Below are positions 10,964 through 26,623 of a DNA stretch of 35,148 bases, in pieces (positions within the stretch are counted from its first letter, which is position 1; every line of letters starts with the position of its first letter). The DNA comes from Allomyces macrogynus ATCC 38327. Taxonomy: Eukaryota; Blastocladiomycota; Blastocladiomycetes; Blastocladiales; Blastocladiaceae. The notes beneath the pieces were generated by a model. It made no database searches and was not told where the DNA came from. It saw only the letters and a list, made by a program, of their open reading frames with translations. The stretch covers positions 680,115-715,262 of the forward strand of contig GG745358.1 in NCBI GenBank assembly GCA_000151295.1, given 5' to 3'. A program made the translations under genes and the position numbers.

Positions 10964-11654
10964 TTAACGGTAGCGGGGCAGCGACAGCGTGTTGCGGCGC
11001 TTCCACGAAGCGCGGCGCGAGCCACCCTTGACCTTGTTGTAGCGGTGGCCCTTGCCAATCCCGCGGTTCTTGCGACCGGCCGAGGTAAGGCCACGGAGCT
11101 CGCGGTGCTTGTGCGTCGCGTTGACGATCCAGTTGATGCGGGCGTCGCGGCGAATCGCCTTGTGCTGCGGGTCAACAAGAATGACCTCGAAGTACTTGTA
11201 GACGGCGTCCTGGTTCACCCAGTACGAGTTGAGCACGCGCAGGTTGCCGCAGCGACGGCCAACACGCTCCTCGGCAACCGACTGCAGCGAACGCTGGAAC
11301 TTGAGCTGGTTCACACCGTGCGTCTTGGGCTTGCCGTAGGTCTGGCCCTTCGGGACCGGCCGCTTGCGCGAACCGCGGCGAACACGCACGCGGTAGACGA
11401 CAAAGCCCTGCTTGGCCTTGTACCCGAGACGGCGAGCCTTGTCCGGGCGCGTCGGGCGCGAAGCACGGTGGATCGCGTTCAGGTGACTGTAGGAGCGTCA
11501 AATGTCAGCAAACTTCTGAGAGGTCTCAAAAAGAGGGGGAAAACGGCGCGAGTTGAGCGTACCGGTACTCCCAGACGCGGACGCGCGCAAGGAAGCGCAT
11601 CAGGTCCGACTGCTTCTTCTTCTGCAGCTCCTCGAGGTACTTGTAGGCGCCCAT
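10964..11654 (-). CDS. RPL15: 60S ribosomal protein eL15 (RPL15)
   Basis: Two exons on the minus strand, 11654-11563 and 11486-10964, joined across a 76-nt intron (donor gtacgc, acceptor cag), encode 204 residues, the same length as eL15 in most eukaryotes. The N-terminus [20 protein letters not shown] and the internal blocks [48 protein letters not shown] and [13 protein letters not shown] are diagnostic. eL15 is a core component of the large subunit near the exit-tunnel side and is essential. The start codon is in a caacATGg context and matches the family's conserved first residue. No anomaly was seen. Confidence 0.98.
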
Positions 11655-12355
11655 GTTGAATTTCTGCGGGAGAAAATTGGCCGGAACACCGTCCTGTCAG
11701 CAATATTGCGACAGCGGTCAAGAAAACGGCCTCCGACCGCCAACAAAACCGTGCAAACGCAAAATCACAGCGACGAGAGCGGCGAAAGCGGGCAGAGCAG
11801 CGAGAGCGACCAAACGACTCCGCACAGCGCGAAGACTGTCCCAACAGACACACGCGAAATACGGCAATTCTGCCGCATAGGGCAAGATCGCCGTTGGCGT
11901 GCGGCAGCCGCGCGGTAGTGGCTGTGGGCCAGGACCGCACTGGAGTGGAATTTCAGTGGGTTCACGTTGGATGGACGGGCATGACCACCCCCCACGCGGA
12001 CCGCCACGAGCGGTCTTAGCGGCCTGTTTGGCGCTCCGAATCGTGGTTGTCGTGGTTGTCTGCTATTCTGCGGTCGTTTTCGCCGTCGTCGTCGCCGTAG
12101 AAATCGGTCGATGCGCGCATGGTTCTGCTGGTCGGGTTCGGGTCGCCGAGGGTTGTTGAATGTTGCACACACGTTTGGGAAAAGCCAAGAGGGAGAATCG
12201 CAATGGCAAACGGCAGCTGTTCCTCTAAGTCAGCTTGGTGATGGGTGTGGCGGATCAATCACGCATGTTTGACTCGATTGTTTTGGCCTAATTCAGGCCT
12301 GTGCTTCACTGTGGTTTTCTGTTGCGCCCTCATCGTCGAGGACTTGTCGTCGACC
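11655..12355. promoter_or_regulatory. Divergent promoter, eL15 / GPATCH8-like gene
   Basis: About 700 bases between divergent start codons, with no supported gene. The stretch at 11720-11900 is purine-rich on the plus strand (gagag, gcgaaag repeats), hence pyrimidine-rich on the eL15 coding strand, as is common for ribosomal protein leaders. No specific factor site is claimed. Confidence 0.45.
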
Positions 12356-16773
<4,418 letters not shown>

Positions 16774-17114
16774 CGTAGGTCGCGACGGGCCGGTCAAAAG
16801 CGAGAAAAGGGGGCAACGTTCTGCCAAGACGGGCACTCGTTGGTCAGCAGCAATGGAGCAACATTGTGGCCGCGCGTTCAAAAGGGCCCAAAAAAAATAC
16901 ATGAGCGCCACACGCGGCCACCAAGCGACCAGAGCGCCAACGGTGCAGGGACAGGTATGTACCGTCGAGTGAAGCGAGCGAGACACGAGGCGTGGCGTCA
17001 GCAGCAGGGACAGATGGGGGCAGAGCACGTCGTTCGGAATGGCAGCAACGGGACTGAGCGCGTTCACGCCGACGCCGCCGATAGCGAGTGCGGGGGGGAC
17101 GGGAAGGCGGTGCC

Positions 17115-17136
17115 GAGCGAGCGAGCGAGCGAGCGA
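17115..17136. repeat. (gagc)n microsatellite
   Basis: Five tandem gagc units plus a partial one in non-coding sequence upstream of the GST-AGC kinase. Confidence 0.8.
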
Positions 17137-17606
17137 TGTACTCGCGTTGGACGGCCACTGACGAACGACGCGCGGGTCAGACACAGCGCGCGACCGAGTT
17201 GCGGGCGGTGGTGCGGAACGGGCGAGCTGGAGCGTCCGGCAATGGACCGAGAGCGAGCGGCGCGAGGTCGGTCGGTCAGTCAGTGGGCTTGTTGTTGACG
17301 GGGAGGGCCAGCCGAGGCGGCGCGTTGCAGCGGGGCTGGGGGCCGTTGAGCGCGCGCCTGGATGTTGTTGCAGTCGGGTCGGTGGCGGGTCCAATGCGGG
17401 TAGAACGCGGGGCGTGCAGCGCAAATGCGAGGGCGCGCTGGCACCACGACGACGACGAGCTCGACGAGAGAGCACCAGTTGGGACGAGCGACGATGGGTG
17501 CGCTCTTGCAGCCATGCAGGACAGGCCTCCGCGTAGACGAGCGCGCATGTCGCAAACGTTTGGCAGGTTGGGCCGAGTGGCCAGGGTTTCCTGTGGGAGA
17601 CCGTGC

Positions 17607-17631
17607 GGGTTTCAGGGTTTCAGGGTTTGGC
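17607..17631 (+). repeat. Tandem gggtttca repeat (telobox-like)
   Basis: gggtttca occurs twice in tandem followed by gggtttgg; a related cagggtttcc lies at about 17582. An agggttt core resembles telobox-type sites bound by Myb-domain factors such as Tbf1. In this divergent promoter it could be a factor site, but this rests on pattern alone. Confidence 0.4.
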
Positions 17632-18331
17632 CGCGAGACCGCGCAGATTGTCTTGTCGAAACGTCCGAAAACATGATTTGTCGAAAAAACAGCGCTGATG
17701 ACAGCATGAAACATGTGAGGTGAGGTGAGCACGTGCTCTTCCCAGAGATGACTTCCCACTGGTCCTTTGCCCCCGGGCTGCTCCGAGCAGGGGCGCCTTC
17801 CGGTCCCCGGCAACACCCGACGCTCTCTCTCCCTGCTCAAGTCGAAATCCGTCACTGCTTTGCTGCGTGGCCAGTCTGCGGTCGAATCCAGGTTCAAGTG
17901 GCAACTGGCCACCACCTCGGCCACCGTCCACACGCCCTCGCCGTCGCTGTCGTCGACTTGCCGCAACGCAACGCGCGAGCGTGCGCGCACCGTCGCGCAG
18001 CAGCGGCGCCGCCGTCCATCGCGCGTTATCCGACCGTGTGCCGCGTGTGCGCACCCACCGGCTTTTCAAGCGTGGACTGCTCACGCGCCGCCGCCTTCTG
18101 CTCGCCCCTTTGGATCACCAGGCGCCGCTTCCAACGAACCGCTCTCTGCCCTGCCGCCACACGTCCTGGCCAGCGACCACAACCATCGGGCCCCCCGTCG
18201 ACTGTAATCGCGCCCCACTGCACCTGCCCGCACACCCGCCTGACCCGCCCAACCGACGCACCCGCCCTTCGCGCGCACTCTCCACCCGGCCAACCTGCAA
18301 AATTTCCGTTCCTTGCCCGCCTGTCACCACC

Positions 18332-20581
18332 ATGACCGTGCCAGCGTCCAGCAACGCCCCTTCTCCCGCCGGCTCAACCTCCTCGGCTCCCGGTGCCAAC
18401 ACCATCGCCAACGCGTCGTCGTCGACGCCGACCACGTCGTCTCCACCGGCCCCACCGTCGACTTCCACGTCGCCCGTCCCGCCGCCGACGACGGCCTCGA
18501 CCACGCCCGCCAGTAAACCAGCAAGAAAGTGCATGACCGCCTGTCTCTACTGCCGCCGTTCGTGCGTGTCCACCGTCGTTCTGTTTCCGTGCCCTTGCTC
18601 GGGCTCGCGGATGAACCTCTTGACTGACCGAAATCGATTCATTTCCAAAGGCACATGACGTGCGACCAGGGTACGCTGCTATTGCTCTTGTCGTGGCGGG
18701 AGATGGTGGGCGACCGTGTCGTCGCGAACGCGTCTGTTGTGACGCGTCGTGACAATCACGTCGCCGAGAACGCGTCGCCCAGCCGTGGCGCATTGTGGAC
18801 CCATTGCAACTGACTTGATTGCATTCCTGCCGCCGGCCCGTCTCTCTAGGCCGGCCCTGCCAGCGGTGCATCAAGCGCCACATTGGCCACCTGTGCCACG
18901 ACGAGCACCGCCCACCGGCCTCGCACGCCGCCGCCAACGCCGTCGCACCCGCACCGAACCCCGTCGTCGCCGCGCACCAGCAGTTCCTGACCGCCGATAA
19001 TGCCGCGGCTGCGGCCGCTGCCGCTGCTGCCGCTGCCGCGGGCCTGTCCACGACGAACCCGATGCCGGGCGCGCCCGTCATCGCCTACCTCCCGACGATG
19101 CAGCTCGTGCCATATCTCCAGCAGCAACAGCAGCAGCAGACTGCGGGGGCGCAACCCGCGCAGCAACCGCCACCGCCGCAGTTACCGCACCCGCCAAATC
19201 CGACCGCGCAGCAGACCGTGCAGCAACAACAGCAGCAGGCCGCAGCCGCACTCGCTGCTGCCGCGGCAGCGCAACCCATGACCTCTGTCATGCCGCCGCC
19301 AGGCGTCCTCGCTGCGGCCAACCCGATCACATCGGCGCTCGCACCACCGAATCCGGCCGTTTGGACCACGACCGCAAGTACATTGCCGGGATCCCTGCCA
19401 CTGGCCGTGTCGGGCCCCGCGGCACTGCCGGGACTCGCGCAGTTTGGGTCCGGGATGACCACGCTGCCATTCGCGTCCGAGGTCGCCATCAACGAATTTG
19501 CCGTGATTTCTGATTTCCTCGAACGGCATTTCGATCCGGGGCGAGGGTGGGCCGCGGCGGCGGCCGCACAGGCGCAGGCGCAGGCGCATGCTCGCACACG
19601 CCTGCAGGCCGGCGCAGGCACAGCAGGCCGCGAATGCCGCTGCAGCCGCCGCCGCTGCTGCAATGCCGCCACCGGCGGGTAACGGAGTCGCGAACGCGCC
19701 CCATGAGCAGTACCTGCTGACGGTCGCGGACCCGCTCGCGCCCACGACCGAAGGACCGGCTCAAGCAAGTGCTGCACGCGAAATACGAGGCGGGTCTGTT
19801 GCGTCCGTTCAACTACGTTCATGGTTACGCACGGCTGCAGCAGTACATGGATTCGAACATGTCGCCGTCGTCAAGGCACCGGATTCTCGCAGCCATGGCG
19901 CACTTCCGGCCGGCGTTCCGCGCAATCGCGCAGTCTCTGACCGACTTGGACCTGATTTTGGTGGAAGAGTCGTTTGAGCGGCTCTTGCTAGACTACGACC
20001 ACCTGTTTTCCAGTATGGGCGTTCCGGCGTGCCTGTGGCGGCGCACAGGCGAGATTTACAAAGCCAACCACCAGTTTGCCGACTTGGTGCACGTGCCGCT
20101 TGCCGACTTGCACGATGGCCGCACCGCGATCTACGAGCTCATGGCCGAGGAATCGGCCGTGAATTACTGGGAAAAGTATGGCACGATCGCGTTTGATGCC
20201 GGGCAAAAAGCCGTCTTGACGTCGTGCTTGCTCGAGGACCAAGCCCCACCTGCGGGACCCACGGGGACCCCGCCCGCCGATGCGCGCGCATCGAGTACGT
20301 CGGGTAAGGCGCCGATCGCGTGCTGTTTCTCGTTTACAATTCGCCGAGACAAGTATAATATCCCGATTGCGATTGTCGGGCATTTTTTGCCGACGGCACC
20401 GCCTCCGCCGCCCGTGGCGCGGCGGGATCCGGTCGGGTCTGCGCCGGGGTGTGTTGCGGGCGGGAGGGGCACGTCCGAGGAGACGACGGCGTCGACGACG
20501 ACGGCGCCGGCGCCGAATGCCGCGCCAGTACCGGTGGGTGCCGGGCCGTATAGCGAGTGGTTGCGGCCTGTCGCAGGTTGA
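18332..20581 (+). CDS. Zn2Cys6 zinc-cluster/PAS transcription factor, Ert1/Rds2/AcuK type, frame broken
   Basis: Exons: 18332-18561, a 20-nt micro-exon 18651-18670, then 18850 to about 19546; a possible 61-nt intron 19547-19607; then 19608-20581 with a frame break near 19741-19755. The six zinc ligands are Cys71, Cys74, Cys81, Cys87, Cys90 and Cys99; the joined region reads CLYCRRSHMTCDQGRPC, then QRCIKRHIGHLCHDE. Poly-Ala and poly-Gln stretches follow, then EFAVISDFLERHF, HEQYLLTVADPL (one frame) and, in the next frame, PKDRLKQVLHAKYEAGLLRP followed by FNYVHGYARL. A PAS-type region (VPACLWRRTGEIYKANHQFA and after, about 20020-20390) ends the conserved part. This order is that of the fungal Ert1/Rds2/AcuK regulators of gluconeogenesis and respiratory carbon use. 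No intron of workable length explains the second break, so an indel is likely. About 640 residues if read through. Confidence 0.85.
19569..19586 (+). repeat. (caggcg)3 hexamer repeat in coding sequence
   Basis: Three exact caggcg units encode alternating Gln-Ala (or lie in the candidate 61-nt intron) at the point where the zinc-cluster factor changes frame. Slippage here is a possible cause of the first frame change. Confidence 0.6.
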
Positions 20582-21664
20582 TGAGGGTCGAGGTCGGCTT
20601 GGATTTGGCGTGATTTGTTGTTGTGATTCTATTTCGTTCGTTTCAATTCTCTCTCCAGGCTTGTTTGTGAACCGCAAAGACCAGTTTTTTCCTTGACCGA
20701 TCCGGTCGTTTCTTTGCTGAGGTCGCGAGAATCAGTCGTGCCGACGTTGCGCGACGGAAATGTGCCAGCAATCGTCGTACCAAACAGCAGTCACACGATG
20801 CGTCGTCGTCCGACGCGAACAATCGCTGGTCCGAAATGAGATCGGCTCCCACGAGCCCAGCGGCCCCGGGCGCGTGAGCGGTAGTGCGGCAAAGTGACGA
20901 CGCCGGACCGTGCAAGTCCGCAAGGGCCCAGCGATCCGCACGCGGGAGCGGTGCGACTGCCGTTGGGCACGATGCAGCATCACCAGCCGAAGCGCTCGGC
21001 GAACTGCGGCTGCTCCCATGGCCGTAGTGGCATCGCTGAACGCGGGGTACGCGGTTGGTGGTGCCGAGAACAAGTTGTGCGCGCGCGCGAGCGCTCGCGG
21101 TTGCCACGGTGGACGATGGGACTGAGGTGGTGCGGCCGTTGGTCGGGCGTGTGAAGTGGAGCCAGCGGCGCCGCCAGCAGGCGAGCAGGCGAAGGCATAC
21201 TTGGTTGCTCTTGCCAGCCTGCCGTGCGACACGACGCGACGCGACGCGACGGGCATGGCGCGCACTTGCCGTCCTCCACGACCGCAACGTCGATAAAAGG
21301 CGTGCGGCACACGCCGGATCGTTTCCCCTCTCCCTCGACGTCTCGCGCGCTCGCTGCTCACGCACGCTGTGGACCAGCCGTCGAAGATTCGACGTCAGCT
21401 GCAAGCACCCCACGTCGACGCGACGCCGATTCCAACCGCAACCTTACCTCGGCTCCAACTGCACCCTGGGCCTCGCTCGCCGCCGTGGTCGCAACAGCGC
21501 GCGCCGCACTTGCATCTTGCCCCAACCTCGACCAATCCGACCAACCTCTACCGCCACTCTGCATCCCGCGTGGTCGCGCTCGCGACTTGCTCTCCCGTCG
21601 TCGATCCGCACTGTAGCCGCAATCGCACGCGGCAAGCACCACACGTCAACCTCGCACTGTCGCG
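20582..21664. promoter_or_regulatory. Intergenic: 3' end of zinc-cluster factor and promoter of RRM gene
   Basis: About 1.1 kb. T-rich sequence at 20610-20690 follows the stop of the zinc-cluster gene. A gcgac tandem run lies near 21232-21250, and a CCAAT motif lies at 21532-21536, 129 bases before the RRM gene start. From about 21300 the strand is C-rich, like other leaders. Antisense open frames here show no domain. Confidence 0.5.
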
Positions 21665-24600
21665 ATGCAGAACCCTGGCGCCCCTGAGACGGCCGACATG
21701 GCAGCCGGTACGTCGAGCGCTCCTCCGCCTGTTCCGCGATGGTGGTCCTCCGCGCGCAGAAGCGCGGGCGCAACGTGCGGCAACTATGGCTCCACTTTGC
21801 GCGCCTTGCGGTCGTTTGACTCACACCAACGTGATCGCGTCGAGCAGATGGCCACGCACGTGACGCGCCACCGCAAGCGGCCACCGCTGCTACCATCGCC
21901 GCCGCCGCTGTCGCCACGACGCCGACCGCTGATCAAAACCGTGGTCGCGCTAATGTGGCGCCGGCAGCGACCCCGCTGCACTCGGCACAGCCCGCCGTGC
22001 CCGACCGTCCTACGACCACGCTCGACGGCCGCGGCACCGCCGACCTACTGGACGTGATCACGGCGCCCGCGCCATCTACCCTGATCGGCACGGCTGCGGC
22101 TGCTCTGCCGCGCACTGAGGAGCTCGCCGGCGATGCCGTTCTCTTCCATGACCACAGGTGCGCCCATTCCGACGAGCAGCAGGAGCGCGCTTGGAAATGG
22201 AGAGCCCCAGAAGACTGATCCACGCTCTGCTTTGCTCCTTCTACTTCTTGTTTTCGTCACGCTTGGCAATGCCCCGCCTGCTGCTCCTATGCGCCCCATG
22301 TCGTGTCGCACCAATTTTTCAACTGGCGCGCGCCCTCGCCACCGACGGCTCGCGCTCTTCCCTGTGCTGCTCTTTGCCTGCAACGCCGATGTGGTCTCCT
22401 GGTCGCCCGCGGACGAATCGCCACCGTGGAGCCGGTCGCGTGCACGGATTCGCAACTGGCCGCGTCGTTTGCCTGCACGCGTTCTCCTCCTCCTCCTCCT
22501 CCTCCTCCATTCTCCTCCTCGTCGTCGTTCTCGCACGCGGGATCGTTGCTGGCCGCTCATAGACTTCCAGTTCGTGGCGGATCTGCCGCGCCTGCACCAG
22601 CTGCACCGACCCCAACCTACGCCGTGCCTTCACGCGCGTCGACCACCTCGAGCGTGTCGTGCCCCGCACCCAAACTCGCCGACTCCGCTGCATTCTCGCG
22701 CGCAACGCTCGCCATGTCGCCCGAGCCCGTGCCTGGCGCGTCAACTGCATCGGTCCTGACCTCGGCCGCCGCCGCCGCGGCAGCACGCGCCGCGATTGAA
22801 CCGCTCACGTCCCCCACGACGCGCCCGCGCGCGCTCGATTTGCATCACAATGACGGTTGGCCGCCCAGTGCCGCGTTCCGCAAGCCCGGCGCGGACCCGA
22901 CGACTTGGTCGGGCACTTTGTCTGCGTCGGGCACGTGGCCGCGCACGACGACGCCGCCGTTTGCCACGGCGGCCATGGGCATGCGTGGCGCTGCCGTGCC
23001 GGGCCGCACCGCTTCATACCCGGCCGCAACGCGTGGCCGCGGCTCGATCCCGACCGACTGGCACGAGCAGGTCGACTGGCCGACGTCGGCGGCGCTTGGC
23101 TCCGATCCGGACGCGTCATTCACGTCCACGTCCTCATACAGTAGACCCAAGCTCGACCAGTCGTGGCTCGCGGCGCGCGCGCGCGCCAGCTGGCATGCTG
23201 TGCCTGACGATGATTACTATGCGGACGCGGCGGTCGGTGATGACGGGTCGGCGGCGCAGTGCGCCGAGTTGGCCGACTTTGCGGCGCGCGGCGGCGTTGG
23301 CGGCGACGCGGGATGGCATGCGAACACGGCGTCGGCGTCGTGGGTGCACCATGACCTGCAGCAGCACGGTGTGACGGCGGATCCGAGGCCTGTGCCGTAC
23401 CCGTCGTTGCACGCGCATCACCACCACCAGCTCCAGCAGCACCAGCAGCAGTACCAGTTCCAGCAACAGCAGTATCAGCAGAGCCCGCACCAGCAGAATC
23501 AGTACCAGCAGAACCAATACCAGCAGAACGCGTACCAGCCGACGCAATTCCATCAGCATCGGCACCTGCAGAACCTGTACCTTCACCACCACCACCACCA
23601 GCTGCCGACGTCGAGCGGGCCGCGATTTGGGTACGGCGCCGGCAATTACGGCTCCGGCGTGCCGACGACGACCTCGAGCAAGCCCGCGAAGGTCTTTGTC
23701 TCGTACCTGCCCCCGCACTACACGGTCGACGACGTGGCGCGCGTCTTTGGCCAGTTCGGCACGATTGTCTCGATCAAGTTGCTGCCGACGCCCAACGCTG
23801 CGCTCTTGCCACTCAAGTACCGGTGCGGGTTCGTGCAATTCGACAGCGACCTGGCCGTCCAGGCGTGCATCCAGGCCCTGCACCAGCGGCACGTGGCCGT
23901 GGCCGGCAAGCGGTACATCTTGACGGTGCGCGATGCCTCGGCCCAGGCGCCGATGAATACGACGAATTTGATGGTCAAGAACCTGCCGGCGTCGCTCGAC
24001 GAGCAGCGGCTGCGCATCGAGTTTGCCAAGTATGGGCCCGTGACCTCGGTGCGCATCATTCGCGACCGCGACCGCGACCACGTTGGGCACCAGCGGCACC
24101 ATACTGGCGGGTTTGCCGGGAAAGCGCTCGGGTTCGTGAATTTCCGGCACTCAGCGGACGCGACGCGCGCGTTGCACGGCATGCACAATGCCTACCTCGA
24201 TGGCCGCCGCCTGCACGTGTCGTTTGCCGAAAAGGAGTACCCGTACAACGTGCACGTCTTTGATCATGACCCGCTCGCGCCGGCCGGGTCGGCAGGTAGC
24301 GGTGCCGAGGACGTGCTGGAACTTGACTCGTTTGGGATCCCAGTCGCGCCGCCGCCCACGGCGGGGGAGGTTGCGGCCGTGAACGAAGTCTACCCGACGC
24401 CCGAAATTACGCGCGTTGGCGATGGTGCTGGGAGCGCGCAGATCGCGTCGATCATGGCGAGCCCCACGGCCATGGCGCAGATTGCACGTCGTGGTGCGAG
24501 CCCGGGTGCGTGGAACGAGTCCAATGATGCGGTCTCGCCCGAAGTGCAGCTTCGTCGTGCCATGCTGCACCACGTCGCGCACCGCCGCGGCACATCCGGG

Positions 24601-25719
24601 TCGGCGGGTGCTGCCGCCGGTGCTGGGTCTCTGTCGCTGCCAACCGTCTCGTCGTCGGCCGCGCGGACATCAAACCCGGCGCTCGCGCTGCCCATGCCCG
24701 ACACGGCGGCCTCGTGGGCCGGACCCATGTCGCCGACGTGGCCCACACCGACTGCCGCGCAGGGGCCCATGTCGCCGCCGCCGTCGGCCACGTTCCAGGG
24801 TGGGGTGTCCACGAGCCAGGCGACTTCGTGGTACCCGGCGCACGACGCGACGGATTTGCCGTCGGCAATGGATCGGTTGCAGCTGGGTTCCGATACGTCG
24901 GTGCGTAGCGCTGACGCCGAGTCGATGGGCCCTCATCGGCTACTCATCTACAACTTGCACGCGTCGGTGACGGACGCGTTTTTGACGAAGAGTTTTGCCG
25001 AGGCGGTCGCGTGCCATCTGGTCCGTGTGCTCTCTCGTACTGTTTTGTTTCGATCGTTCTTTTCTGACGCGGCTTTTCCCGCTCAATAGGATTCGCTCAC
25101 GCACTCCGCGTCGGTCGATTTCTTGACCAAGGCCGCGGGTCTGCGGGCCGCGGCCACGCTCTACCCGACCCTGAACCCGGCGCACCTCGCGTCCTACCTG
25201 GTCCCGATCGCAACCACGACCATGGCCTCGCCCGTGGCCACGCTCACCGCGTTGCCGACCTCGACCGCGTCCTGGACCGCCCCGCCGCGCCCGATTGGTC
25301 GGTTCGCGCCGTCATCGACTACCTCAATCACGACGCAGTCGTCGGCTGGGTCCACGTCTGGGTCGGGGGCGGTCCTAGCCGCGGCAACGATGCCTATGAT
25401 GCCGTGGGAGCACGAGGCCGATACCTACTTTGCCATGCCCACGACGTCGACGTCGACTGCAACGACGAGTGTCGCACGGTCCGAGTCGAGCTCGGTCCCG
25501 ACGCTTGTTGGGATGGCGTCGCCGCCGATCACGCCGCTCGTCGACCGGTTCGGCGTGGCGGTCGCGGCCGGTTGGAATGCACCGTCGTCCTCGTCGTCGG
25601 TGTCTGTTGTGCACACGGTAGACGAGGCCGAGACAGTGTCGTCGGCGTGCGCGCACGCGCTCGGTGCACCACCGGCACTGATGAGCGACTTGATGGCCGT
25701 GCTCGACCGCGGCGAGTAA
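21665..25719 (+). CDS. RNA-binding protein with two RRMs and a Gln/Asn/His-rich region
   Basis: Predicted exons: 21665-21707, 21848-22157, 22563-25020 and 25090-25719; 1146 residues. RRM1 (about 492-570) has RNP2 KVFVSYLP and RNP1 CGFVQFDS; RRM2 (about 583-675) has NLMVKNLP and LGFVNFRH. A third, weaker RRM-like segment starts with RLLIYNLHASVTDAF (about residue 909). Before RRM1 a stretch rich in Gln, Asn, Tyr and His (23401-23600) looks prion-like. The remainder is Ala/Ser/Thr/Pro-rich. Such proteins usually act in mRNA stability, localisation or granule formation; no exact ortholog is claimed. The main exon and the last intron (donor gtccgt, acceptor tag) are secure. The first two exons are tentative: they rest on matching phases, a gtacgt donor and an open Ala/Pro-rich frame, and need a 405-nt intron. 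If they are wrong, translation may begin at the ATG near 22714. Confidence 0.85.
22484..22508 (+). repeat. (ctc)n trinucleotide repeat
   Basis: Eight ctc units in a row, inside the predicted 405-nt intron of the RRM gene, about 55 bases before its acceptor; the repeat may form the polypyrimidine tract. If the region is coding instead, it encodes a poly-Pro run. Confidence 0.6.
23401..23600 (+). repeat. Gln/Asn/Tyr/His-rich low-complexity coding repeat
   Basis: Imperfect tandem cag-cag-aac-cag-tac type codons give repeated Tyr-Gln-Gln-Asn-Gln units followed by five consecutive His. Varied codons (cag/caa, cac/cat) argue for selection on the amino acids rather than recent microsatellite expansion. 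Confidence 0.75.
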
Positions 25720-26623
25720 CGTCGTCGACCGATCAACCGAAGTCTGAATCGGTGGCCGCGGGCCGGTCCGCCGAGAATTCCCTCCCTCGCCTATTGTTGT
25801 GTGCCAAGAGCATTGAGTGCTCCCCTCCATCCACCCTCTCGATTGTCTGCCTGCCTCGTTTGTGTCGTTTTGCTGGTGCTGCCGCCGCCGATTCCTGTCT
25901 CTGTCGTTCCATACCATGTCCTTGCCCATCCACGGCCTTCCCTGCATGTCCTGTTATCACCACCAACCTCCCTCTTTACCCCGCCATCCCAAAGATTACT
26001 TACTTCCCATGTCGCTTCGTGTTTTGTTTTGTTTTGTTGTGTTTTCTTTGTTTTTGTTGTTTGTTGTCGTTTCCGTTTTTGTTTCTTTTGTTCCCCGGTT
26101 CTCCACTGTGCGGCCAACTGCCTGCCCAGCCTTATCCACGTTGCGTCCATGATGTGTATCGCCAGCCGAGTAGGATCATTACAATGGCATTCTTGTGAGA
26201 TCTCTTTTCCTGACTGATGCCGCTGCCAGCACTAGTTTCTGAGAGCAAGCAGCATTTGTTGTTCGTCACGTCAAGTTTGTCTGGTCTTTGCCAGTTCCCG
26301 CTGATGTGCTTGAATGATGCTCGCCGATGCTCGCTCCGACTTTCTTCCCCAGAGCTATTCGCCACACGCTTGTCGCGCATATTGCGCGCTCTCAGCGGGT
26401 GGACCCGCGAAGACAATAAAAACATGCAAATGCTCAAGAACCGGTTTCCTTTCGAAACGAATTACAGGTACACACCGAGCCAGCCAAGACAAAAGAAATC
26501 GGCGCCGTCCTCTGCACTCGCCAACAAAGTGGCCAAAAGCAATCCGTCGTGCACGTGTCGGCGCTCCCCACATTGTTATCCCCGTCCGTCCGTCCGTCCG
26601 TAAGACCATCCAGACCCTTGCCC
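25720..26623. other. Convergent 3' intergenic region (RRM gene / Polo kinase)
   Basis: About 900 bases between convergent stops. T-rich sequence at 26020-26095 (repeated gttttgttttg) is probably 3'-UTR or termination sequence of the RRM gene. A (ccgt)n run lies at about 26583-26600, next to the Polo stop. No gene is supported. Confidence 0.5.

Larger units (their letters stand above)
16774..18331. promoter_or_regulatory. Divergent promoter, GST-AGC kinase / zinc-cluster factor
   Basis: The largest gap between supported genes in the window (about 1.56 kb), between two divergent starts. It contains a (gagc)n microsatellite at 17115-17136 and a direct repeat of gggtttca at about 17607-17631. 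The last 350 bases are C-rich, like other leaders. Several frames are open through it but their translations are repetitive Arg/Ala/Ser-rich, so no gene is called. Confidence 0.5.

Noticed and set aside
19707..19752. Short intron to explain the second frame change in the zinc-cluster factor
   Set aside because: Only about 45 nt, well below the shortest credible intron here (about 68 nt), and it would remove the conserved Leu-Leu-Thr-Val-Ala-Asp segment.
23134..24150. 338-residue minus-strand open frame with Leu/Val-rich stretch
   Set aside because: It is the antisense of the Gln-rich and RRM coding region; the Leu/Val run is the reverse complement of cag/cac repeats.
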